From Aureimonas sp. AU20 (GTDB taxonomy: Bacteria; Pseudomonadota; Alphaproteobacteria; Rhizobiales; Rhizobiaceae), in assembly GCF_001442755.1 (NCBI RefSeq), contig NZ_CP006367.1, forward strand, positions 2,666,001 to 2,730,000: DNA of 64,000 nt, read 5' to 3'. The notes beneath the pieces are model-generated. The model saw only the letters and a list, made by a program, of their open reading frames with translations. It searched no databases and was not told the DNA's origin. Within the stretch, counting starts at the first letter, position 1. Every line of letters begins with the position of its first letter. Below are positions 54,002-62,200 of the stretch, piece by piece. The position numbers and the translations under genes were made by a program.

Positions 54002-54165
54002 CGACCTCTAACGAACTCCGGGCTCTCCTCGAAAGGGTGGAGGGTGGAGCACTGAAGGCTCTCCTTGTTGGGCGGCAACCTATGGCTCGGCTCCCGGCCT
54101 CCAGCCTAGTCCTTGGAGCAGCCCTCCTCCCCGCCAAGCTCGCACAGGAGGACGGGAATGCGTGA
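53998..54165 (+). CDS. Small hypothetical phage protein
   Basis: 55 residues. The ATG overlaps the stop of the PAPS reductase-like gene (ATGA), and its end overlaps the next gene by 8 bp, so it is probably translated by coupling. The sequence is mostly helical (ELRALLERVEGGALKALLVG). No family recognised. Confidence 0.5.
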   Translation: MTTSNELRALLERVEGGALKALLVGRQPMARLPASSLVLGAALLPAKLAQEDGNA

Positions 54166-54547
54166 ACTGACGGAACCGTGCGTGATGCGGCTAGAATGGG
54201 TGAATGACCAATCGGGCTTCGGTCCTGTGAGCTACCATGCAAAGACCCCGTTTGGGTGGTTCATGGCCTATGAAGATCAGGACAGCGCGGCGGGCTGGGT
54301 GCTTCTAGAATGGGCTCTAGCCCTCTCCTTCCAAGGCACAGATAAATCGATGCGGCTAGGGAAATTCGCCGAATTCCCTGATGCAAAAGAGCATGCACAA
54401 AGCCAGTTCGAAGCAAAAGTCATGAGCTGCCTTAGAGAGGTGCCGGCCCCAGAAGAGAGGCCTATGAAAGGCTTCTTTGCTGACATGACCAACGAACAGC
54501 GCGAAGCTTTCCATGGCATGATGCGCAGACGGATGGGCGGGGAGTGA
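54158..54547 (+). CDS. Hypothetical phage protein
   Basis: 129 residues with an excellent AGGAGG 6 nt before the ATG. It is rich in Trp, Met and Phe (FGWFMAYEDQDSAAGWVLLE) and has no signal or membrane segment. The C-terminus is charged and helical (MTNEQREAFHGMMRRRMGGE). It follows the small gene with overlap and may belong to an early-type operon beginning at 53114. Function unknown. Confidence 0.65.
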   Translation: MRELTEPCVMRLEWVNDQSGFGPVSYHAKTPFGWFMAYEDQDSAAGWVLLEWALALSFQGTDKSMRLGKFAEFPDAKEHAQSQFEAKVMSCLREVPAPEERPMKGFFADMTNEQREAFHGMMRRRMGGE

Positions 54548-54608
54548 CCCGTCTGACCATCCGCCGCACCCTCTCCCCGAATCGTTCTCATCCTGTTCTC
54601 ATGGCGGG

Positions 54609-54983
54609 ATGGGATTCGATAAGAACGGCACATGGGTGCTCAACACCCTCGGCGACATCATCGAGACGGGCGGCACGGTGTCGGCTTACTGCGGCGATAG
54701 GCTGAACTGCGGCCGGACCCTAGACCTCGATGTCTACGATCTCGTGATGCAGCTAGGGAGACGGTGGAAGCACATCGAGACCAAGCCTCCTCTCAAGTGC
54801 GCCCATTGTGGATGCCGGGAGATCCAGTTCATCTTCGCGCCGGACACGCGCCGATCGAACGCCGCGTCGTTGAGGGAACTGCCTCCGGGCAACTTCCGGT
54901 CATCCAGAACTGAGGCCGAGAGGGAGGCGCTGGCTCTCCTGTTTCCTCGGCGATGGGATTGGCCGGCGAAGGGCGGTTTATGA
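54609..54983 (+). CDS. Zinc-ribbon-like phage protein
   Basis: 124 residues. Cysteines in YCGDRLNCG and CAHCGCRE form a pattern that could bind one zinc ion, as in zinc ribbons. The C-terminal part is charged. No DNA-binding motif besides the ribbon is recognisable. It is the last plus-strand gene before the minus-strand lysis module; a stem-loop region lies between them. Confidence 0.6.
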   Translation: MGFDKNGTWVLNTLGDIIETGGTVSAYCGDRLNCGRTLDLDVYDLVMQLGRRWKHIETKPPLKCAHCGCREIQFIFAPDTRRSNAASLRELPPGNFRSSRTEAEREALALLFPRRWDWPAKGGL

Positions 54984-55035
54984 AAGTTATCTCGGTTTAG
55001 CCTCCGGCGATAACTTCTCACTGGATGATCATCCA
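54984..55035. terminator. Convergent hairpins
   Basis: AAGTTATC (54984-54991) pairs with GATAACTT (55009-55016), and TGGATGATCATCCA (55022-55035) is a perfect 14-bp palindrome. Both lie in the 53-bp gap between convergent genes and may stop transcription from both sides. No T-run is present, so efficiency is uncertain. Confidence 0.4.
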
Positions 55036-55036
55036 A

Positions 55037-55375
55037 TCAGCGCCGATGCCGGGCCATCTCGTTCCGATGTTCCCGAAGCTCCTCTTCTAGCTGTTCAATC
55101 CGCCGCCCGAGTTCATCCAGGCTCTCAATGATATTGCGACCGGTTGCCCTCGTCTCGACCAGCGAGAGGCTGTGCCCCTCCACGGCTGCGGCCAGTGCTT
55201 TGATAGAGCCGCTGTCCACTAGCGCTCCTGCGACTTCGAGATGCGCCCCCTCAGTAGGCATGCTGGACGGGTGCGCCCTACCCCGCCGAAACGCGAAAGC
55301 GGACAGGAAGCCAGTCAGCAGAATGACGATGGCGTTGGCGATTTTCTCGAAGTCGAGGGATGCGATCCATTCCAT
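55037..55375 (-). CDS. Small membrane protein with coiled coil (phage)
   Basis: 112 residues: one N-terminal hydrophobic helix (IANAIVILLTGFLSAFAF), then a helical, Glu/Arg-rich C-terminus (LDELGRRIEQLEEELREHRN) that looks like a coiled coil. The layout resembles small phage lysis accessory proteins. It is the last gene of the leftward lysis operon, 3 bp after the preceding membrane protein. Function unknown. Confidence 0.62.
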   Translation of the reverse strand: MEWIASLDFEKIANAIVILLTGFLSAFAFRRGRAHPSSMPTEGAHLEVAGALVDSGSIKALAAAVEGHSLSLVETRATGRNIIESLDELGRRIEQLEEELREHRNEMARHRR

Positions 55376-55378
55376 GCC

Positions 55379-55831
55379 TCACCGCCTTGCCGCATGCTTT
55401 CCAACGTCCGACCAGGACCGGACGACATTCCAGAGTTCGGCGATCACGAACGTCGACCAGGCGATGACGCCGGAGAACGCGCCCCCTGCGAACAGGAAGG
55501 CCATGAGAAAGCCGAGCGACACCTGAGACCAGATCGCCACGCCCACGATCGACGCAGCGGCGCGGATGTGAGGCGAGAAGGCGAAGCCCTTGAAGGTGCC
55601 GTTGATGGTGAGCGCTGCGAGCCGGAACACGGCGCAGAGCCCGATGATGGCCGACCATGAGGATTCGTCCGCCCAGGACGACAGGAAGGCAAACGAGGCC
55701 GACTTGGCGAACATGGCGGGGTCGAGCTGCAGGCCGAACCACAAGCCGATGGCGGGCCAGACCATGATCCATTCCGAAACCCGGATATGAAAATGGTCCG
55801 CAACGCCGCGGTAGACCCGAAGGATGATCAC
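55379..55831 (-). CDS. Multi-pass membrane protein (phage)
   Basis: 150 residues with about four transmembrane helices (WIMVWPAIGLWFGLQLD, IIGLCAVFRLAALTI, VSLGFLMAFLFAGGAF). The GTG start overlaps the stop of the o-spanin (GTGA) and is served by GGAGGT 6 nt upstream. Its place directly after the spanins suggests a lysis or superinfection-related role, but no family was recognised. Confidence 0.62.
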   Translation of the reverse strand: MIILRVYRGVADHFHIRVSEWIMVWPAIGLWFGLQLDPAMFAKSASFAFLSSWADESSWSAIIGLCAVFRLAALTINGTFKGFAFSPHIRAAASIVGVAIWSQVSLGFLMAFLFAGGAFSGVIAWSTFVIAELWNVVRSWSDVGKHAARR

Positions 55832-56115
55832 GATGCACCTCCCATCGCCCTAGCGGCCCCAGCCAGCGCCCCTTGCCGGTCTCGGCACTCTCCCAACGCA
55901 GCCCGGTCTTTGCCCCACAGACGCACGGTCTCGGCCGTTGCGAGATCGCGCTCGGGAAGGGCTGCAGGTTCAGCGCACGGCAGGAGAAGGGACTGGGGCA
56001 CGGTCGGCAGGCGTGGAGCGACCGATACCGTCGAGCGCGTCGCGCAGCCGCCGAGGAACAGCGGGCCGGCACACAGGAGCGCTCCCAGCAACAGGCGGCG
56101 GGGTTTGGTCGACAT
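55828..56115 (-). CDS. o-spanin lipoprotein (Rz1-like), overlapping the i-spanin gene
   Basis: 95 residues. Lipoprotein signal LLLGALLCAGPLFLGGC with the lipobox LGGC, so Cys24 should be lipidated and the protein anchored in the outer membrane. The mature part is Pro-rich (VAPRLPTVPQSLLLP) as in Rz1. The gene starts within the i-spanin gene in another frame and runs on past its end, the standard Rz/Rz1 arrangement. Together they fuse the two membranes at the end of lysis. Confidence 0.85.
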   Translation of the reverse strand: MSTKPRRLLLGALLCAGPLFLGGCATRSTVSVAPRLPTVPQSLLLPCAEPAALPERDLATAETVRLWGKDRAALGECRDRQGALAGAARAMGGAS

Positions 56116-56416
56116 CGGTTTGTTCCTGTTCGAGGGCGGCTTCCAGAGCCGACATGCGGGCCGTGCGCTCGGCGTCCCGCTGGTGATAGTCGCGTTCGAT
56201 TTGGTCGATCTGCGCTTGGGCGGCTTGGCGTTCGGCCTCCCGCTGCGCCTCCGCCTGACGCTGCGCCTCCTGCCAGATGCCGCGCTCTTCTTGGCGACCA
56301 GCAAGGCGGGCGTCTGGAACGGTGACGAAGCTGGCGTAGATCGTGGCGCCCAGCGCGCCAAAGCAGAGGCCGACCAGGATCATGAGGGCCGATCGCAGGA
56401 GCGCGAGGACGGCCAT
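55970..56416 (-). CDS. i-spanin (Rz-like)
   Basis: 148 residues. One N-terminal membrane helix (ALMILVGLCFGALGATIYAS) is followed by a long Gln/Glu/Arg/Ala-rich coiled coil (QEAQRQAEAQREAERQAAQA) in the periplasm, the shape of phage i-spanins. The ATG overlaps the endolysin stop (TGATG), so translation is coupled. The o-spanin is nested from 56115 in another frame. The last ~35 residues are encoded within the overlap. Confidence 0.85.
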   Translation of the reverse strand: MAVLALLRSALMILVGLCFGALGATIYASFVTVPDARLAGRQEERGIWQEAQRQAEAQREAERQAAQAQIDQIERDYHQRDAERTARMSALEAALEQEQTDVDQTPPPVAGSAPVCRPAVPRRLRDALDGIGRSTPADRAPVPSPAVR

Positions 56417-56907
56417 CACAAGCCTTCCAGGCACAAGCGGCGCTCGTCCTGCCGGCGGTTCGTCAGCCCCGCCACAACGCGACCGCCTGCCTTGTTCCAC
56501 GAGAGCAAAGCGTCGCAGGCACCCCGGATGTCGCCCGCGTTCAGCCGGCGCGCCATGGAGGAGCCGCAGAACCCAGCCGTGCCGATGTTGTAGGTGACCG
56601 AGATCATGGCCGCATAAGGCTTGTCCGGGATCGCGTCGGGCGCCTTCAGACAGGAGCGCATCCCGGCTTCGAATTGCTTCACGCCCTCGCCGAGCATCAC
56701 CCGGCATTCCTCGAGCGTGTAGCGGTCGCCCATCTTCACGCCGCGAGTCTCGCCGAAACAGACGGTCGGGATACCGACGACATCGCGATAGGCAACGGGG
56801 CGGAAGCCCTCCCATGCGCCAACGAGGCCGATCACGAGCGCGGTCACGGCGGCGCCCTTCTTCAGACGCGAGCCGCCGATACGGGTACCCTTCAGGGGCG
56901 CGGTCAT
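56416..56907 (-). CDS. Phage endolysin, GH24 lysozyme with signal-anchor (SAR) N-terminus
   Basis: 163 residues. The catalytic Glu lies in WEGFRPVAYRDVVGIPTVCF, followed by the Asp and Thr of the GH24 E-D-T triad (GET). An N-terminal weakly hydrophobic helix (AAVTALVIGLVGAWEGF) without a strong cleavage site resembles SAR endolysins such as P21 Lyz, which are exported by Sec and released from the membrane by loss of potential. It cleaves peptidoglycan. It overlaps the holin stop and the i-spanin start. Confidence 0.9.
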   Translation of the reverse strand: MTAPLKGTRIGGSRLKKGAAVTALVIGLVGAWEGFRPVAYRDVVGIPTVCFGETRGVKMGDRYTLEECRVMLGEGVKQFEAGMRSCLKAPDAIPDKPYAAMISVTYNIGTAGFCGSSMARRLNAGDIRGACDALLSWNKAGGRVVAGLTNRRQDERRLCLEGL

Positions 56908-57128
56908 CGGTTGGCACCGGAGACGGAGGACTGCGCGACGAGGCGCGAGACGAACGCGGCGGCGCTGGTCAGGCCCGACAGGAGCGCGAACACGCCCGGC
57001 GGCACCGGCAGCGCGCCGTCGAGCGCCGGCAGCACGATCTCCAGCACGGAGAACAGGAAAGCGGCGATGATGAACCGGACGGACCAGGCGCAAGAGAGCA
57101 CCCGCCGCCAGTTGGGGACGAGGGTCAT
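56904..57128 (-). CDS. Phage holin
   Basis: 74 residues. The start MTLVPNWRRVLSCAWSVRF is characteristic of small holins in alphaproteobacterial phages (DUF7940-like). Two hydrophobic segments follow (FIIAAFLFSVLEIVLPAL and VFALLSGLTSAAAFVSRL). It forms membrane lesions that trigger lysis. GAGGAAA lies just before the ATG at 57128; an earlier start at 57146 is less likely. First gene of the lysis cassette, 23 bp after a strong terminator. Confidence 0.82.
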   Translation of the reverse strand: MTLVPNWRRVLSCAWSVRFIIAAFLFSVLEIVLPALDGALPVPPGVFALLSGLTSAAAFVSRLVAQSSVSGANR

Positions 57129-57143
57129 GGTTTCCTCACAGGG

Positions 57144-57174
57144 CAAAGAAAAGCCCGGCGCTGAGGCCGGGCTT
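57144..57174 (-). terminator. Rho-independent terminator between tail and lysis genes
   Basis: Read on the minus strand, AAGCCCGGC-CTCAGC-GCCGGGCTT is a perfect 9-bp hairpin followed by TTCTTT. It stands 27 bp after the tail gene and shortly before the holin ATG. It would limit read-through into the lysis genes unless antitermination occurs. Confidence 0.88.
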
Positions 57175-57200
57175 GTGAGTTCAGAGGGGGAGGAAGACGT

Positions 57201-60200
57201 TTAGGCCGCGACGGCCCCAACGCTTTGCAGGTAGGCTTTCAGGGCGTTGTAGAGCCCCGTCTTCTGGGCGGTAGTGGTGAGCGCGCCGCCCGTGTGGACG
57301 ATGGCTACCTGAGCGTCGCCATAGCCGTTGTTGTTGCGCAGCAGGTCCAGACCCGTCGCCAGAGAAGTCGACGCGGTGGCCAGGGTGGCGAACTGCGCGC
57401 CGTCCACCACGAGCTCGGACGCGTTCGACGCCGTGCGGTTGGCAACGACATGATGCGGCGATGCGGTCGAGCCCGAGCCGCCGAGGCCGCCCGTGCTCTG
57501 GCTGACGCGCCCGCCGTGCCCCGATGCGCGCGAATGGACGTTGGAGCGCCCGTTGGCTGAACCGAAGTCCTCGCCCGTCGTGCCGTCCACCAGCGTGAAG
57601 ACGCCCATATGGGCGCTGTCCTGCTGATGCTTCGCGCCCGTCGCCGTGCTCGGGTTGAAGTTGGTCGCGGCGAACTGGTTCGACCCGTTGCCCTTGTAGC
57701 CGCGATCCTTGGTCCACGTCGGGAACGCGGTCGAGGTCAGCGTGTAGGAGGTCGAGATCAGGTTCTCGTTCGCGGCCTGCTGCGAGTGAGCCGCGACGAC
57801 ATGCAGCTCGTCCAAGACGGACAGGACACCCGCCGTCTTCAGGTCCCCGAACAGCTTGTCCAGCAGCCCTCGCCGCTTGTCGCTCGGCGGCGAAGTCATG
57901 CGCGCGACATAGGATGACGCCTCGGCGTTCGTGAACGCATAGGCGGGATAGAGGGCAAGCAGCTGATCGCGCAGGAGCGCTGCGGCTTCCTTGTGGATCG
58001 GCGTCGTCGGATGCGTCTCGTCGTTGGCATTGGTGGCACGGATCACGGATCCGGCCGCGTGGGCCACGGTCGGAGATGCGCCCGTGATGGTGACGACATA
58101 GGGACCGGAGCCCGAAACGCTGACGACTTTGAACGGGAAGTTCTGGGTCGGCACCGTCTCGACATTCGCCGTGCCGGGTTCGATCACGAACGTCTCATCC
58201 ACATCCGGCTTGTCGGCCATGGTCATGGTCGTGGCGTTCACCGCGCAATCGGCCGTCAGCGTCGAAGAGAACGACCGAAGCTTGAATTTGCTTGGCCCAG
58301 AATTGGCGTCCGAGCAGAGCGCAGCCATATCGAGGATGGCATCGGGGCCGAGTGAGACGCCAGCATTGTTGCGGATCCGCGCGTTAAGCTGGTCCTTGTA
58401 CCCTCCGAGTTCGTAGCCGATGCCGTTGACGCCCGACGTGTACCAGGGGAACTGGTTCGTCAGGTCGGTGCAGCGATAGTTCGTGAGGATGTTCTCGCTC
58501 GATGCATTCCGGGTGCCGGTCGAGACGCGCGGCGGAATGGTCCCTTGCAGGACACGGGTGTGGCCGAACGAGCGCATCTGAGCATAGAGCGCCTGCAGGT
58601 TTTTCCAGATGACGGCATCCGTGTTGCCGCCGCCCACGTCGTTGGTGCCGAGACCCGAATAGGTCAGGGTGTGGAACCGAGCATAGGCCCGGCTGAAATA
58701 GTTGTTGGCGTTCCAGTGCCCGACCTGCCGGCCACCCAGCGAGTGCGAGAAGTAGGGAATGCCGGCGGCGAACGCCGCGCGCTTGGCATAGCCGCCGCCA
58801 TTGTCGCCCACGCCGCCGCCGTCCGACAGGCGATCCGTGATGCTGTCGCCCGCGATGAACAGGGACGGGACCTGCGTCTTGCCATCCACCGGCAGGCCCA
58901 CCACCATGACCGGCGCAGGGCCGGGAAGCGTGGCGCCGCCCGAGGGCTGGGTGATGCCGCCCTGGATCATGACGAGATCAGCCGGCGCCCGCGTGTCCAC
59001 CGTTGGGTCGTAGATGTAGGATGTCCCGAGCGTCTGCCCGCAGGTGTAGACCACCGCGCCGTCAGGGATGTCCACGACGGTGTTCACGTTGATCTCAAGC
59101 GAGTCCTCGAACTCAGTCAGACCGAACATTGCCGGCGTTAATTCATCCGAGAAATAGAGATCACACCCAACAGGGACGGTGAAGGTCTGGGAGTTGCCGA
59201 ACAGGACGCGAACGATCGGCGTAGGGGCACCTGTGATTTCGACCGAGCAGGCCGAGATCGGCGTCACCGGACCCGCCAATTCCTCCGCGCTGGTCAGCGA
59301 TTCGATGCGGATGGTCGAGAAGCCGATGCGGAGCGACTTCTGCGAGCACCGCCCGAGCTTCATGGGCTTGCGTGCATACGTGCGGGTACGGGTGCCGAAA
59401 GCGCCGCGCGATGCATTGTTGACCTGCCCGGCCATGGAGGCATTCTTGTAACCTGCGGCGAGGACTGCGGGCCAATTGCCCTTGGCGTTCACGCCGACAG
59501 AGGCCGTGCTGACGCGATTGTTGTTCGTTGCGGTCGGATGAGACTCCGTGATGGAAATCGCGATGCTTTCGCCCAGCGTCAGCGATCCCGAGCCCTTAAC
59601 CACGTAAGCGTCGGTTCCATCGTCCACGATGCGAAGCTTGTTCCCCGCAACAGCCAGTGAAAGCGTAGACCCAGGCGTACGGCGCGCCACCCTGAAAAGT
59701 CTCGTTCCATCGGTTTCATCGACATAGGACGAGTAAGAGTTAGCCTGGGCTGTTTGGAACAGGTTGTTCAAGGTAACAGGAACAGATGGCGTGCGGCGCG
59801 GGTCAAGAAGGGACTCGGCAACCCTCACCTTGTCTTTCAGAAGCCGCGCGGCCTGAGTGACCATGTGGATGCCGTCGAACGTGTAGACGCCTGCCGCCGT
59901 GATGACGCTGGTATCGGCGTTGGCCGTGTGAGCGCGGGCGAGGTTCTGGCGGAACGTCAGCGTCCATGTGCCATTGCCATTGTTCGTGACGGCCTGAATA
60001 TCTTTTGCTTCGGCCTGCGCGGAGTCGCCCTGGTTCAGAATGATGCCGTCGCCGGGCTGGACAGCGAAGTTGACGGTGGCAACCTTCTGACCCGACGCGG
60101 CGTCAGCCGTGAGCCGACCCTGCTGGCTCGTGACGGCAGCGAACTTGCCCGATCCCGTCGAGCTTTCGATCGCGGAGGCCAGCTCGATATACCCGTCCAC

Positions 60201-61421
60201 ATCGGACGGGGTGCCTTTGATGTAGTTGTTGAACCCGTCAATGGAGGTTGGCGCTTGGCGAACCTGCTTTGAGGCGTCGGCGCTGCTCCAAAGGAAGCTG
60301 TTGTCTGCGTTGGTCCCCTCGTCTTTCGAGAACGAGCAGGGCAGAAGCAGCGTCTGGATCAGCCGCTTATTGCCCATCGTCTTAAGCTGGGCGTGAGCGG
60401 CCTTCGCGTCGCTCACAACGGTTGTGGCATTGCCGTTCGTCGCCGAGTTCAGGCCCATTTCGCAGAGGATGACATCGTAGGGCCAGCCCTTGGCCTCCAG
60501 CAAGGCGCGACGCTTGTCAAAGCCCTTGATTTGGACGCCAACCGGCGTGGGCGAGAGCGTGAGGTCGAGAAGCCGCGTGCCGGGAACGCCCATGTTGCCG
60601 AACGGAAGACGCCCGCTCGGTAGGGTGTTGAGAGCTCGGTCGAAGAAGCTATTCCCCCCCAACTCTTCGGCCGTGACGCCGAAAGGCATGCCCTGAGTCC
60701 GATCACCCCAAAGGATGCTATCGCCGACCTCAAGCACTGCCATGGACTTCGCAATCGCGTCCGCACCATAAGGTCGAGCGGTGGCGAGGATGGGCAGTCC
60801 GTCGTAGATCGCGATGCCGGGGGTGTTGGTGAAGAACTCGCCCGTGTTGTTCCGCAGGTTCGCGACCTGGGACACGGTGCCACTGCTGTTCATCCCGTCG
60901 CCGCGATTGCTCGGCGTGCTGATGATGGAGCGTGGCAGGTAGACCGGGCCTTGCGACGGGCGATATTGGTTAAGCGCCAGCTCGTCGGCTACGCCGTAAC
61001 GGATCACCGAGTTTGCCGGGATCACGACGGGTAACTCGTCCGTCCAAATGGCCGTGCCATCGGCAATCGTGAACGCCTCCTGACCGTTGTAGGTCAGGTA
61101 ATATTTCACGTCGTTGATCTCAGCCACGACCTGCTTGATGGGCCAATCGTTGGTGAGAGGCTGCTCGTTCGCGTACCAAGCAGCCAGCGCCAGCGAAAGG
61201 CCGTAGGTTGCCCAAGGCGGTGACGTGTCCGCAATGTAGCGCATCTTGAACAGATCGCCTGAGACGACCTGCGCACGGTTGCTCTGGACCTGAAGACGCG
61301 AGGACGAGAGCAGCGGGCGCCCGATCTTCAGACCGCCTTTGTCTGCACCCCCCGCACCAAGCGAGTTCGTCGTCAGAGCCGAGAGCGCCAGAGATCCAAA
61401 CTCAGGGCTGATCCTGCTCAT
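57201..61421 (-). CDS. Tail fibre/tail-associated protein with two SGNH-hydrolase-like domains
   Basis: 1406 residues. Two SGNH/GDSL esterase-like modules are visible: AVLEVGDSILWGDRT (GDSI near residue 233) with DGIHMVTQAARLL near 515, and SLFIAGDSITDRLSD (GDSI near 858) with NDETHPTTPIHKEAA near 1135. Both keep the nucleophile Ser and the Asp-x-x-His end motif, so both could remove ester groups (for example acetyl) from the host surface polysaccharide. The C-terminal ~250 residues are Gly/Ser/Thr-rich and look like a LamG-type beta domain. The N-terminus probably attaches to the tail. Its ATG overlaps the stop of the upstream small gene. Confidence 0.85.
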   Translation of the reverse strand: MSRISPEFGSLALSALTTNSLGAGGADKGGLKIGRPLLSSSRLQVQSNRAQVVSGDLFKMRYIADTSPPWATYGLSLALAAWYANEQPLTNDWPIKQVVAEINDVKYYLTYNGQEAFTIADGTAIWTDELPVVIPANSVIRYGVADELALNQYRPSQGPVYLPRSIISTPSNRGDGMNSSGTVSQVANLRNNTGEFFTNTPGIAIYDGLPILATARPYGADAIAKSMAVLEVGDSILWGDRTQGMPFGVTAEELGGNSFFDRALNTLPSGRLPFGNMGVPGTRLLDLTLSPTPVGVQIKGFDKRRALLEAKGWPYDVILCEMGLNSATNGNATTVVSDAKAAHAQLKTMGNKRLIQTLLLPCSFSKDEGTNADNSFLWSSADASKQVRQAPTSIDGFNNYIKGTPSDVDGYIELASAIESSTGSGKFAAVTSQQGRLTADAASGQKVATVNFAVQPGDGIILNQGDSAQAEAKDIQAVTNNGNGTWTLTFRQNLARAHTANADTSVITAAGVYTFDGIHMVTQAARLLKDKVRVAESLLDPRRTPSVPVTLNNLFQTAQANSYSSYVDETDGTRLFRVARRTPGSTLSLAVAGNKLRIVDDGTDAYVVKGSGSLTLGESIAISITESHPTATNNNRVSTASVGVNAKGNWPAVLAAGYKNASMAGQVNNASRGAFGTRTRTYARKPMKLGRCSQKSLRIGFSTIRIESLTSAEELAGPVTPISACSVEITGAPTPIVRVLFGNSQTFTVPVGCDLYFSDELTPAMFGLTEFEDSLEINVNTVVDIPDGAVVYTCGQTLGTSYIYDPTVDTRAPADLVMIQGGITQPSGGATLPGPAPVMVVGLPVDGKTQVPSLFIAGDSITDRLSDGGGVGDNGGGYAKRAAFAAGIPYFSHSLGGRQVGHWNANNYFSRAYARFHTLTYSGLGTNDVGGGNTDAVIWKNLQALYAQMRSFGHTRVLQGTIPPRVSTGTRNASSENILTNYRCTDLTNQFPWYTSGVNGIGYELGGYKDQLNARIRNNAGVSLGPDAILDMAALCSDANSGPSKFKLRSFSSTLTADCAVNATTMTMADKPDVDETFVIEPGTANVETVPTQNFPFKVVSVSGSGPYVVTITGASPTVAHAAGSVIRATNANDETHPTTPIHKEAAALLRDQLLALYPAYAFTNAEASSYVARMTSPPSDKRRGLLDKLFGDLKTAGVLSVLDELHVVAAHSQQAANENLISTSYTLTSTAFPTWTKDRGYKGNGSNQFAATNFNPSTATGAKHQQDSAHMGVFTLVDGTTGEDFGSANGRSNVHSRASGHGGRVSQSTGGLGGSGSTASPHHVVANRTASNASELVVDGAQFATLATASTSLATGLDLLRNNNGYGDAQVAIVHTGGALTTTAQKTGLYNALKAYLQSVGAVAA

Positions 61422-61759
61422 GCCGCCACCCAAGCCAGCTTGTCGCCAGAGTCAACGAACAGGTGAACATCGGTGCCAGCCGGGATGAGACGACGCGGGC
61501 CGATCGTCGCGTCAGGCGCTACGCCAATCGCCACCCACGCATCGATAGACGATCGGATGGTGAACACGGGAGCGCCAGCACCATTCCCGCCGGCAGGAGC
61601 CGAGCTTGTCGTCGTGGCGGCGCTCGCAAGCGTCTCAGACCAGACAGCCTTGGACAGAAGCGGAATGACCGCGATGGAAGACGAGGCGACACTGCCTGCT
61701 TGGCTGCGACCATAGCCACCGACAAAACCGCAAGCGACGTGGAGACCGGAAAGGGCCAT
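61418..61759 (-). CDS. Small phage structural-type protein
   Basis: 113 residues, Gly/Ala/Ser-rich (SVASSSIAVIPLLSKAVW, then TDVHLFVDSGDKLAWVAA). No signal or membrane helix. AAGGAAATCCC lies before the ATG at 61759. It overlaps the tail gene start by 4 bp, so it is probably a coupled tail or chaperone-type protein. No family recognised. Confidence 0.6.
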   Translation of the reverse strand: MALSGLHVACGFVGGYGRSQAGSVASSSIAVIPLLSKAVWSETLASAATTTSSAPAGGNGAGAPVFTIRSSIDAWVAIGVAPDATIGPRRLIPAGTDVHLFVDSGDKLAWVAA

Positions 61760-61777
61760 GGGATTTCCTTTTCTGCA

Positions 61778-61800
61778 TAAAAAAGGCCGCACGAGGCGAC
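61778..61800 (-). terminator. Rho-independent terminator upstream of the tail module
   Basis: On the minus strand GGTCGC-CTCGT-GCGGCC (one G-T pair) is followed by TTTTTT. It lies 19 bp before the ATG of the small structural gene, so transcripts coming from the right would stop here unless antiterminated. Confidence 0.7.
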
Positions 61801-61843
61801 CGGGGGAACTGCTATGGTTCGCTCTCTGGATGCGGAGGGAGCG

Positions 61844-62164
61844 ATGAGGCGAACTGTTCTGGTGCTCGGGTTGGCGATGTTGCCGCTGTCTTCAGCGCTC
61901 GCGGCGGAAGGATGCGGCGTCTACACGCTCGATACGCGGCCACCGGGCGAGAAGGTCGCTCGGATCGTTGAGGACCGCGATCTCACGATTGAGGAACAGG
62001 GAGCAAAACCGAAGACCTATGAGCTTCGATCGGCTGGAACCGGGATTGCTGCAATGGAAGGCCATCCGACTGGGAAGACGGGTGGCGAGTTGATCGAAGT
62101 GCTCGAATTCAGAGGCGGCTTGGTCGTGGATATGCAGCCGTTCGAGCCGTTCTGTAAGCCGTGA
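61844..62164 (+). CDS. Exported protein of unknown function (phage cargo)
   Basis: 106 residues. Signal peptide RRTVLVLGLAMLPLSSALAA, then a short mature part with two cysteines (EGCGVYTL and EPFCKP) that could form a disulfide. GGAGG lies 6 nt before the ATG. It is oriented against the surrounding minus-strand phage genes, as typical of a moron-type insertion. No family recognised. Confidence 0.65.
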   Translation: MRRTVLVLGLAMLPLSSALAAEGCGVYTLDTRPPGEKVARIVEDRDLTIEEQGAKPKTYELRSAGTGIAAMEGHPTGKTGGELIEVLEFRGGLVVDMQPFEPFCKP

Positions 62165-62187
62165 AGCGACTTGCCTCACGGCTTACA
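62153..62187. terminator. 12-bp inverted repeat between convergent genes
   Basis: TGTAAGCCGTGA (62153-62164) and TCACGGCTTACA (62176-62187) form a perfect 12-bp stem with an 11-nt loop. It overlaps the stop codon of the exported protein gene and lies 13 bp from the end of the P63C gene. A bidirectional terminator is likely despite the weak T-run. Confidence 0.55.
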
Positions 62188-62200
62188 GGGCCTTGCCGGT

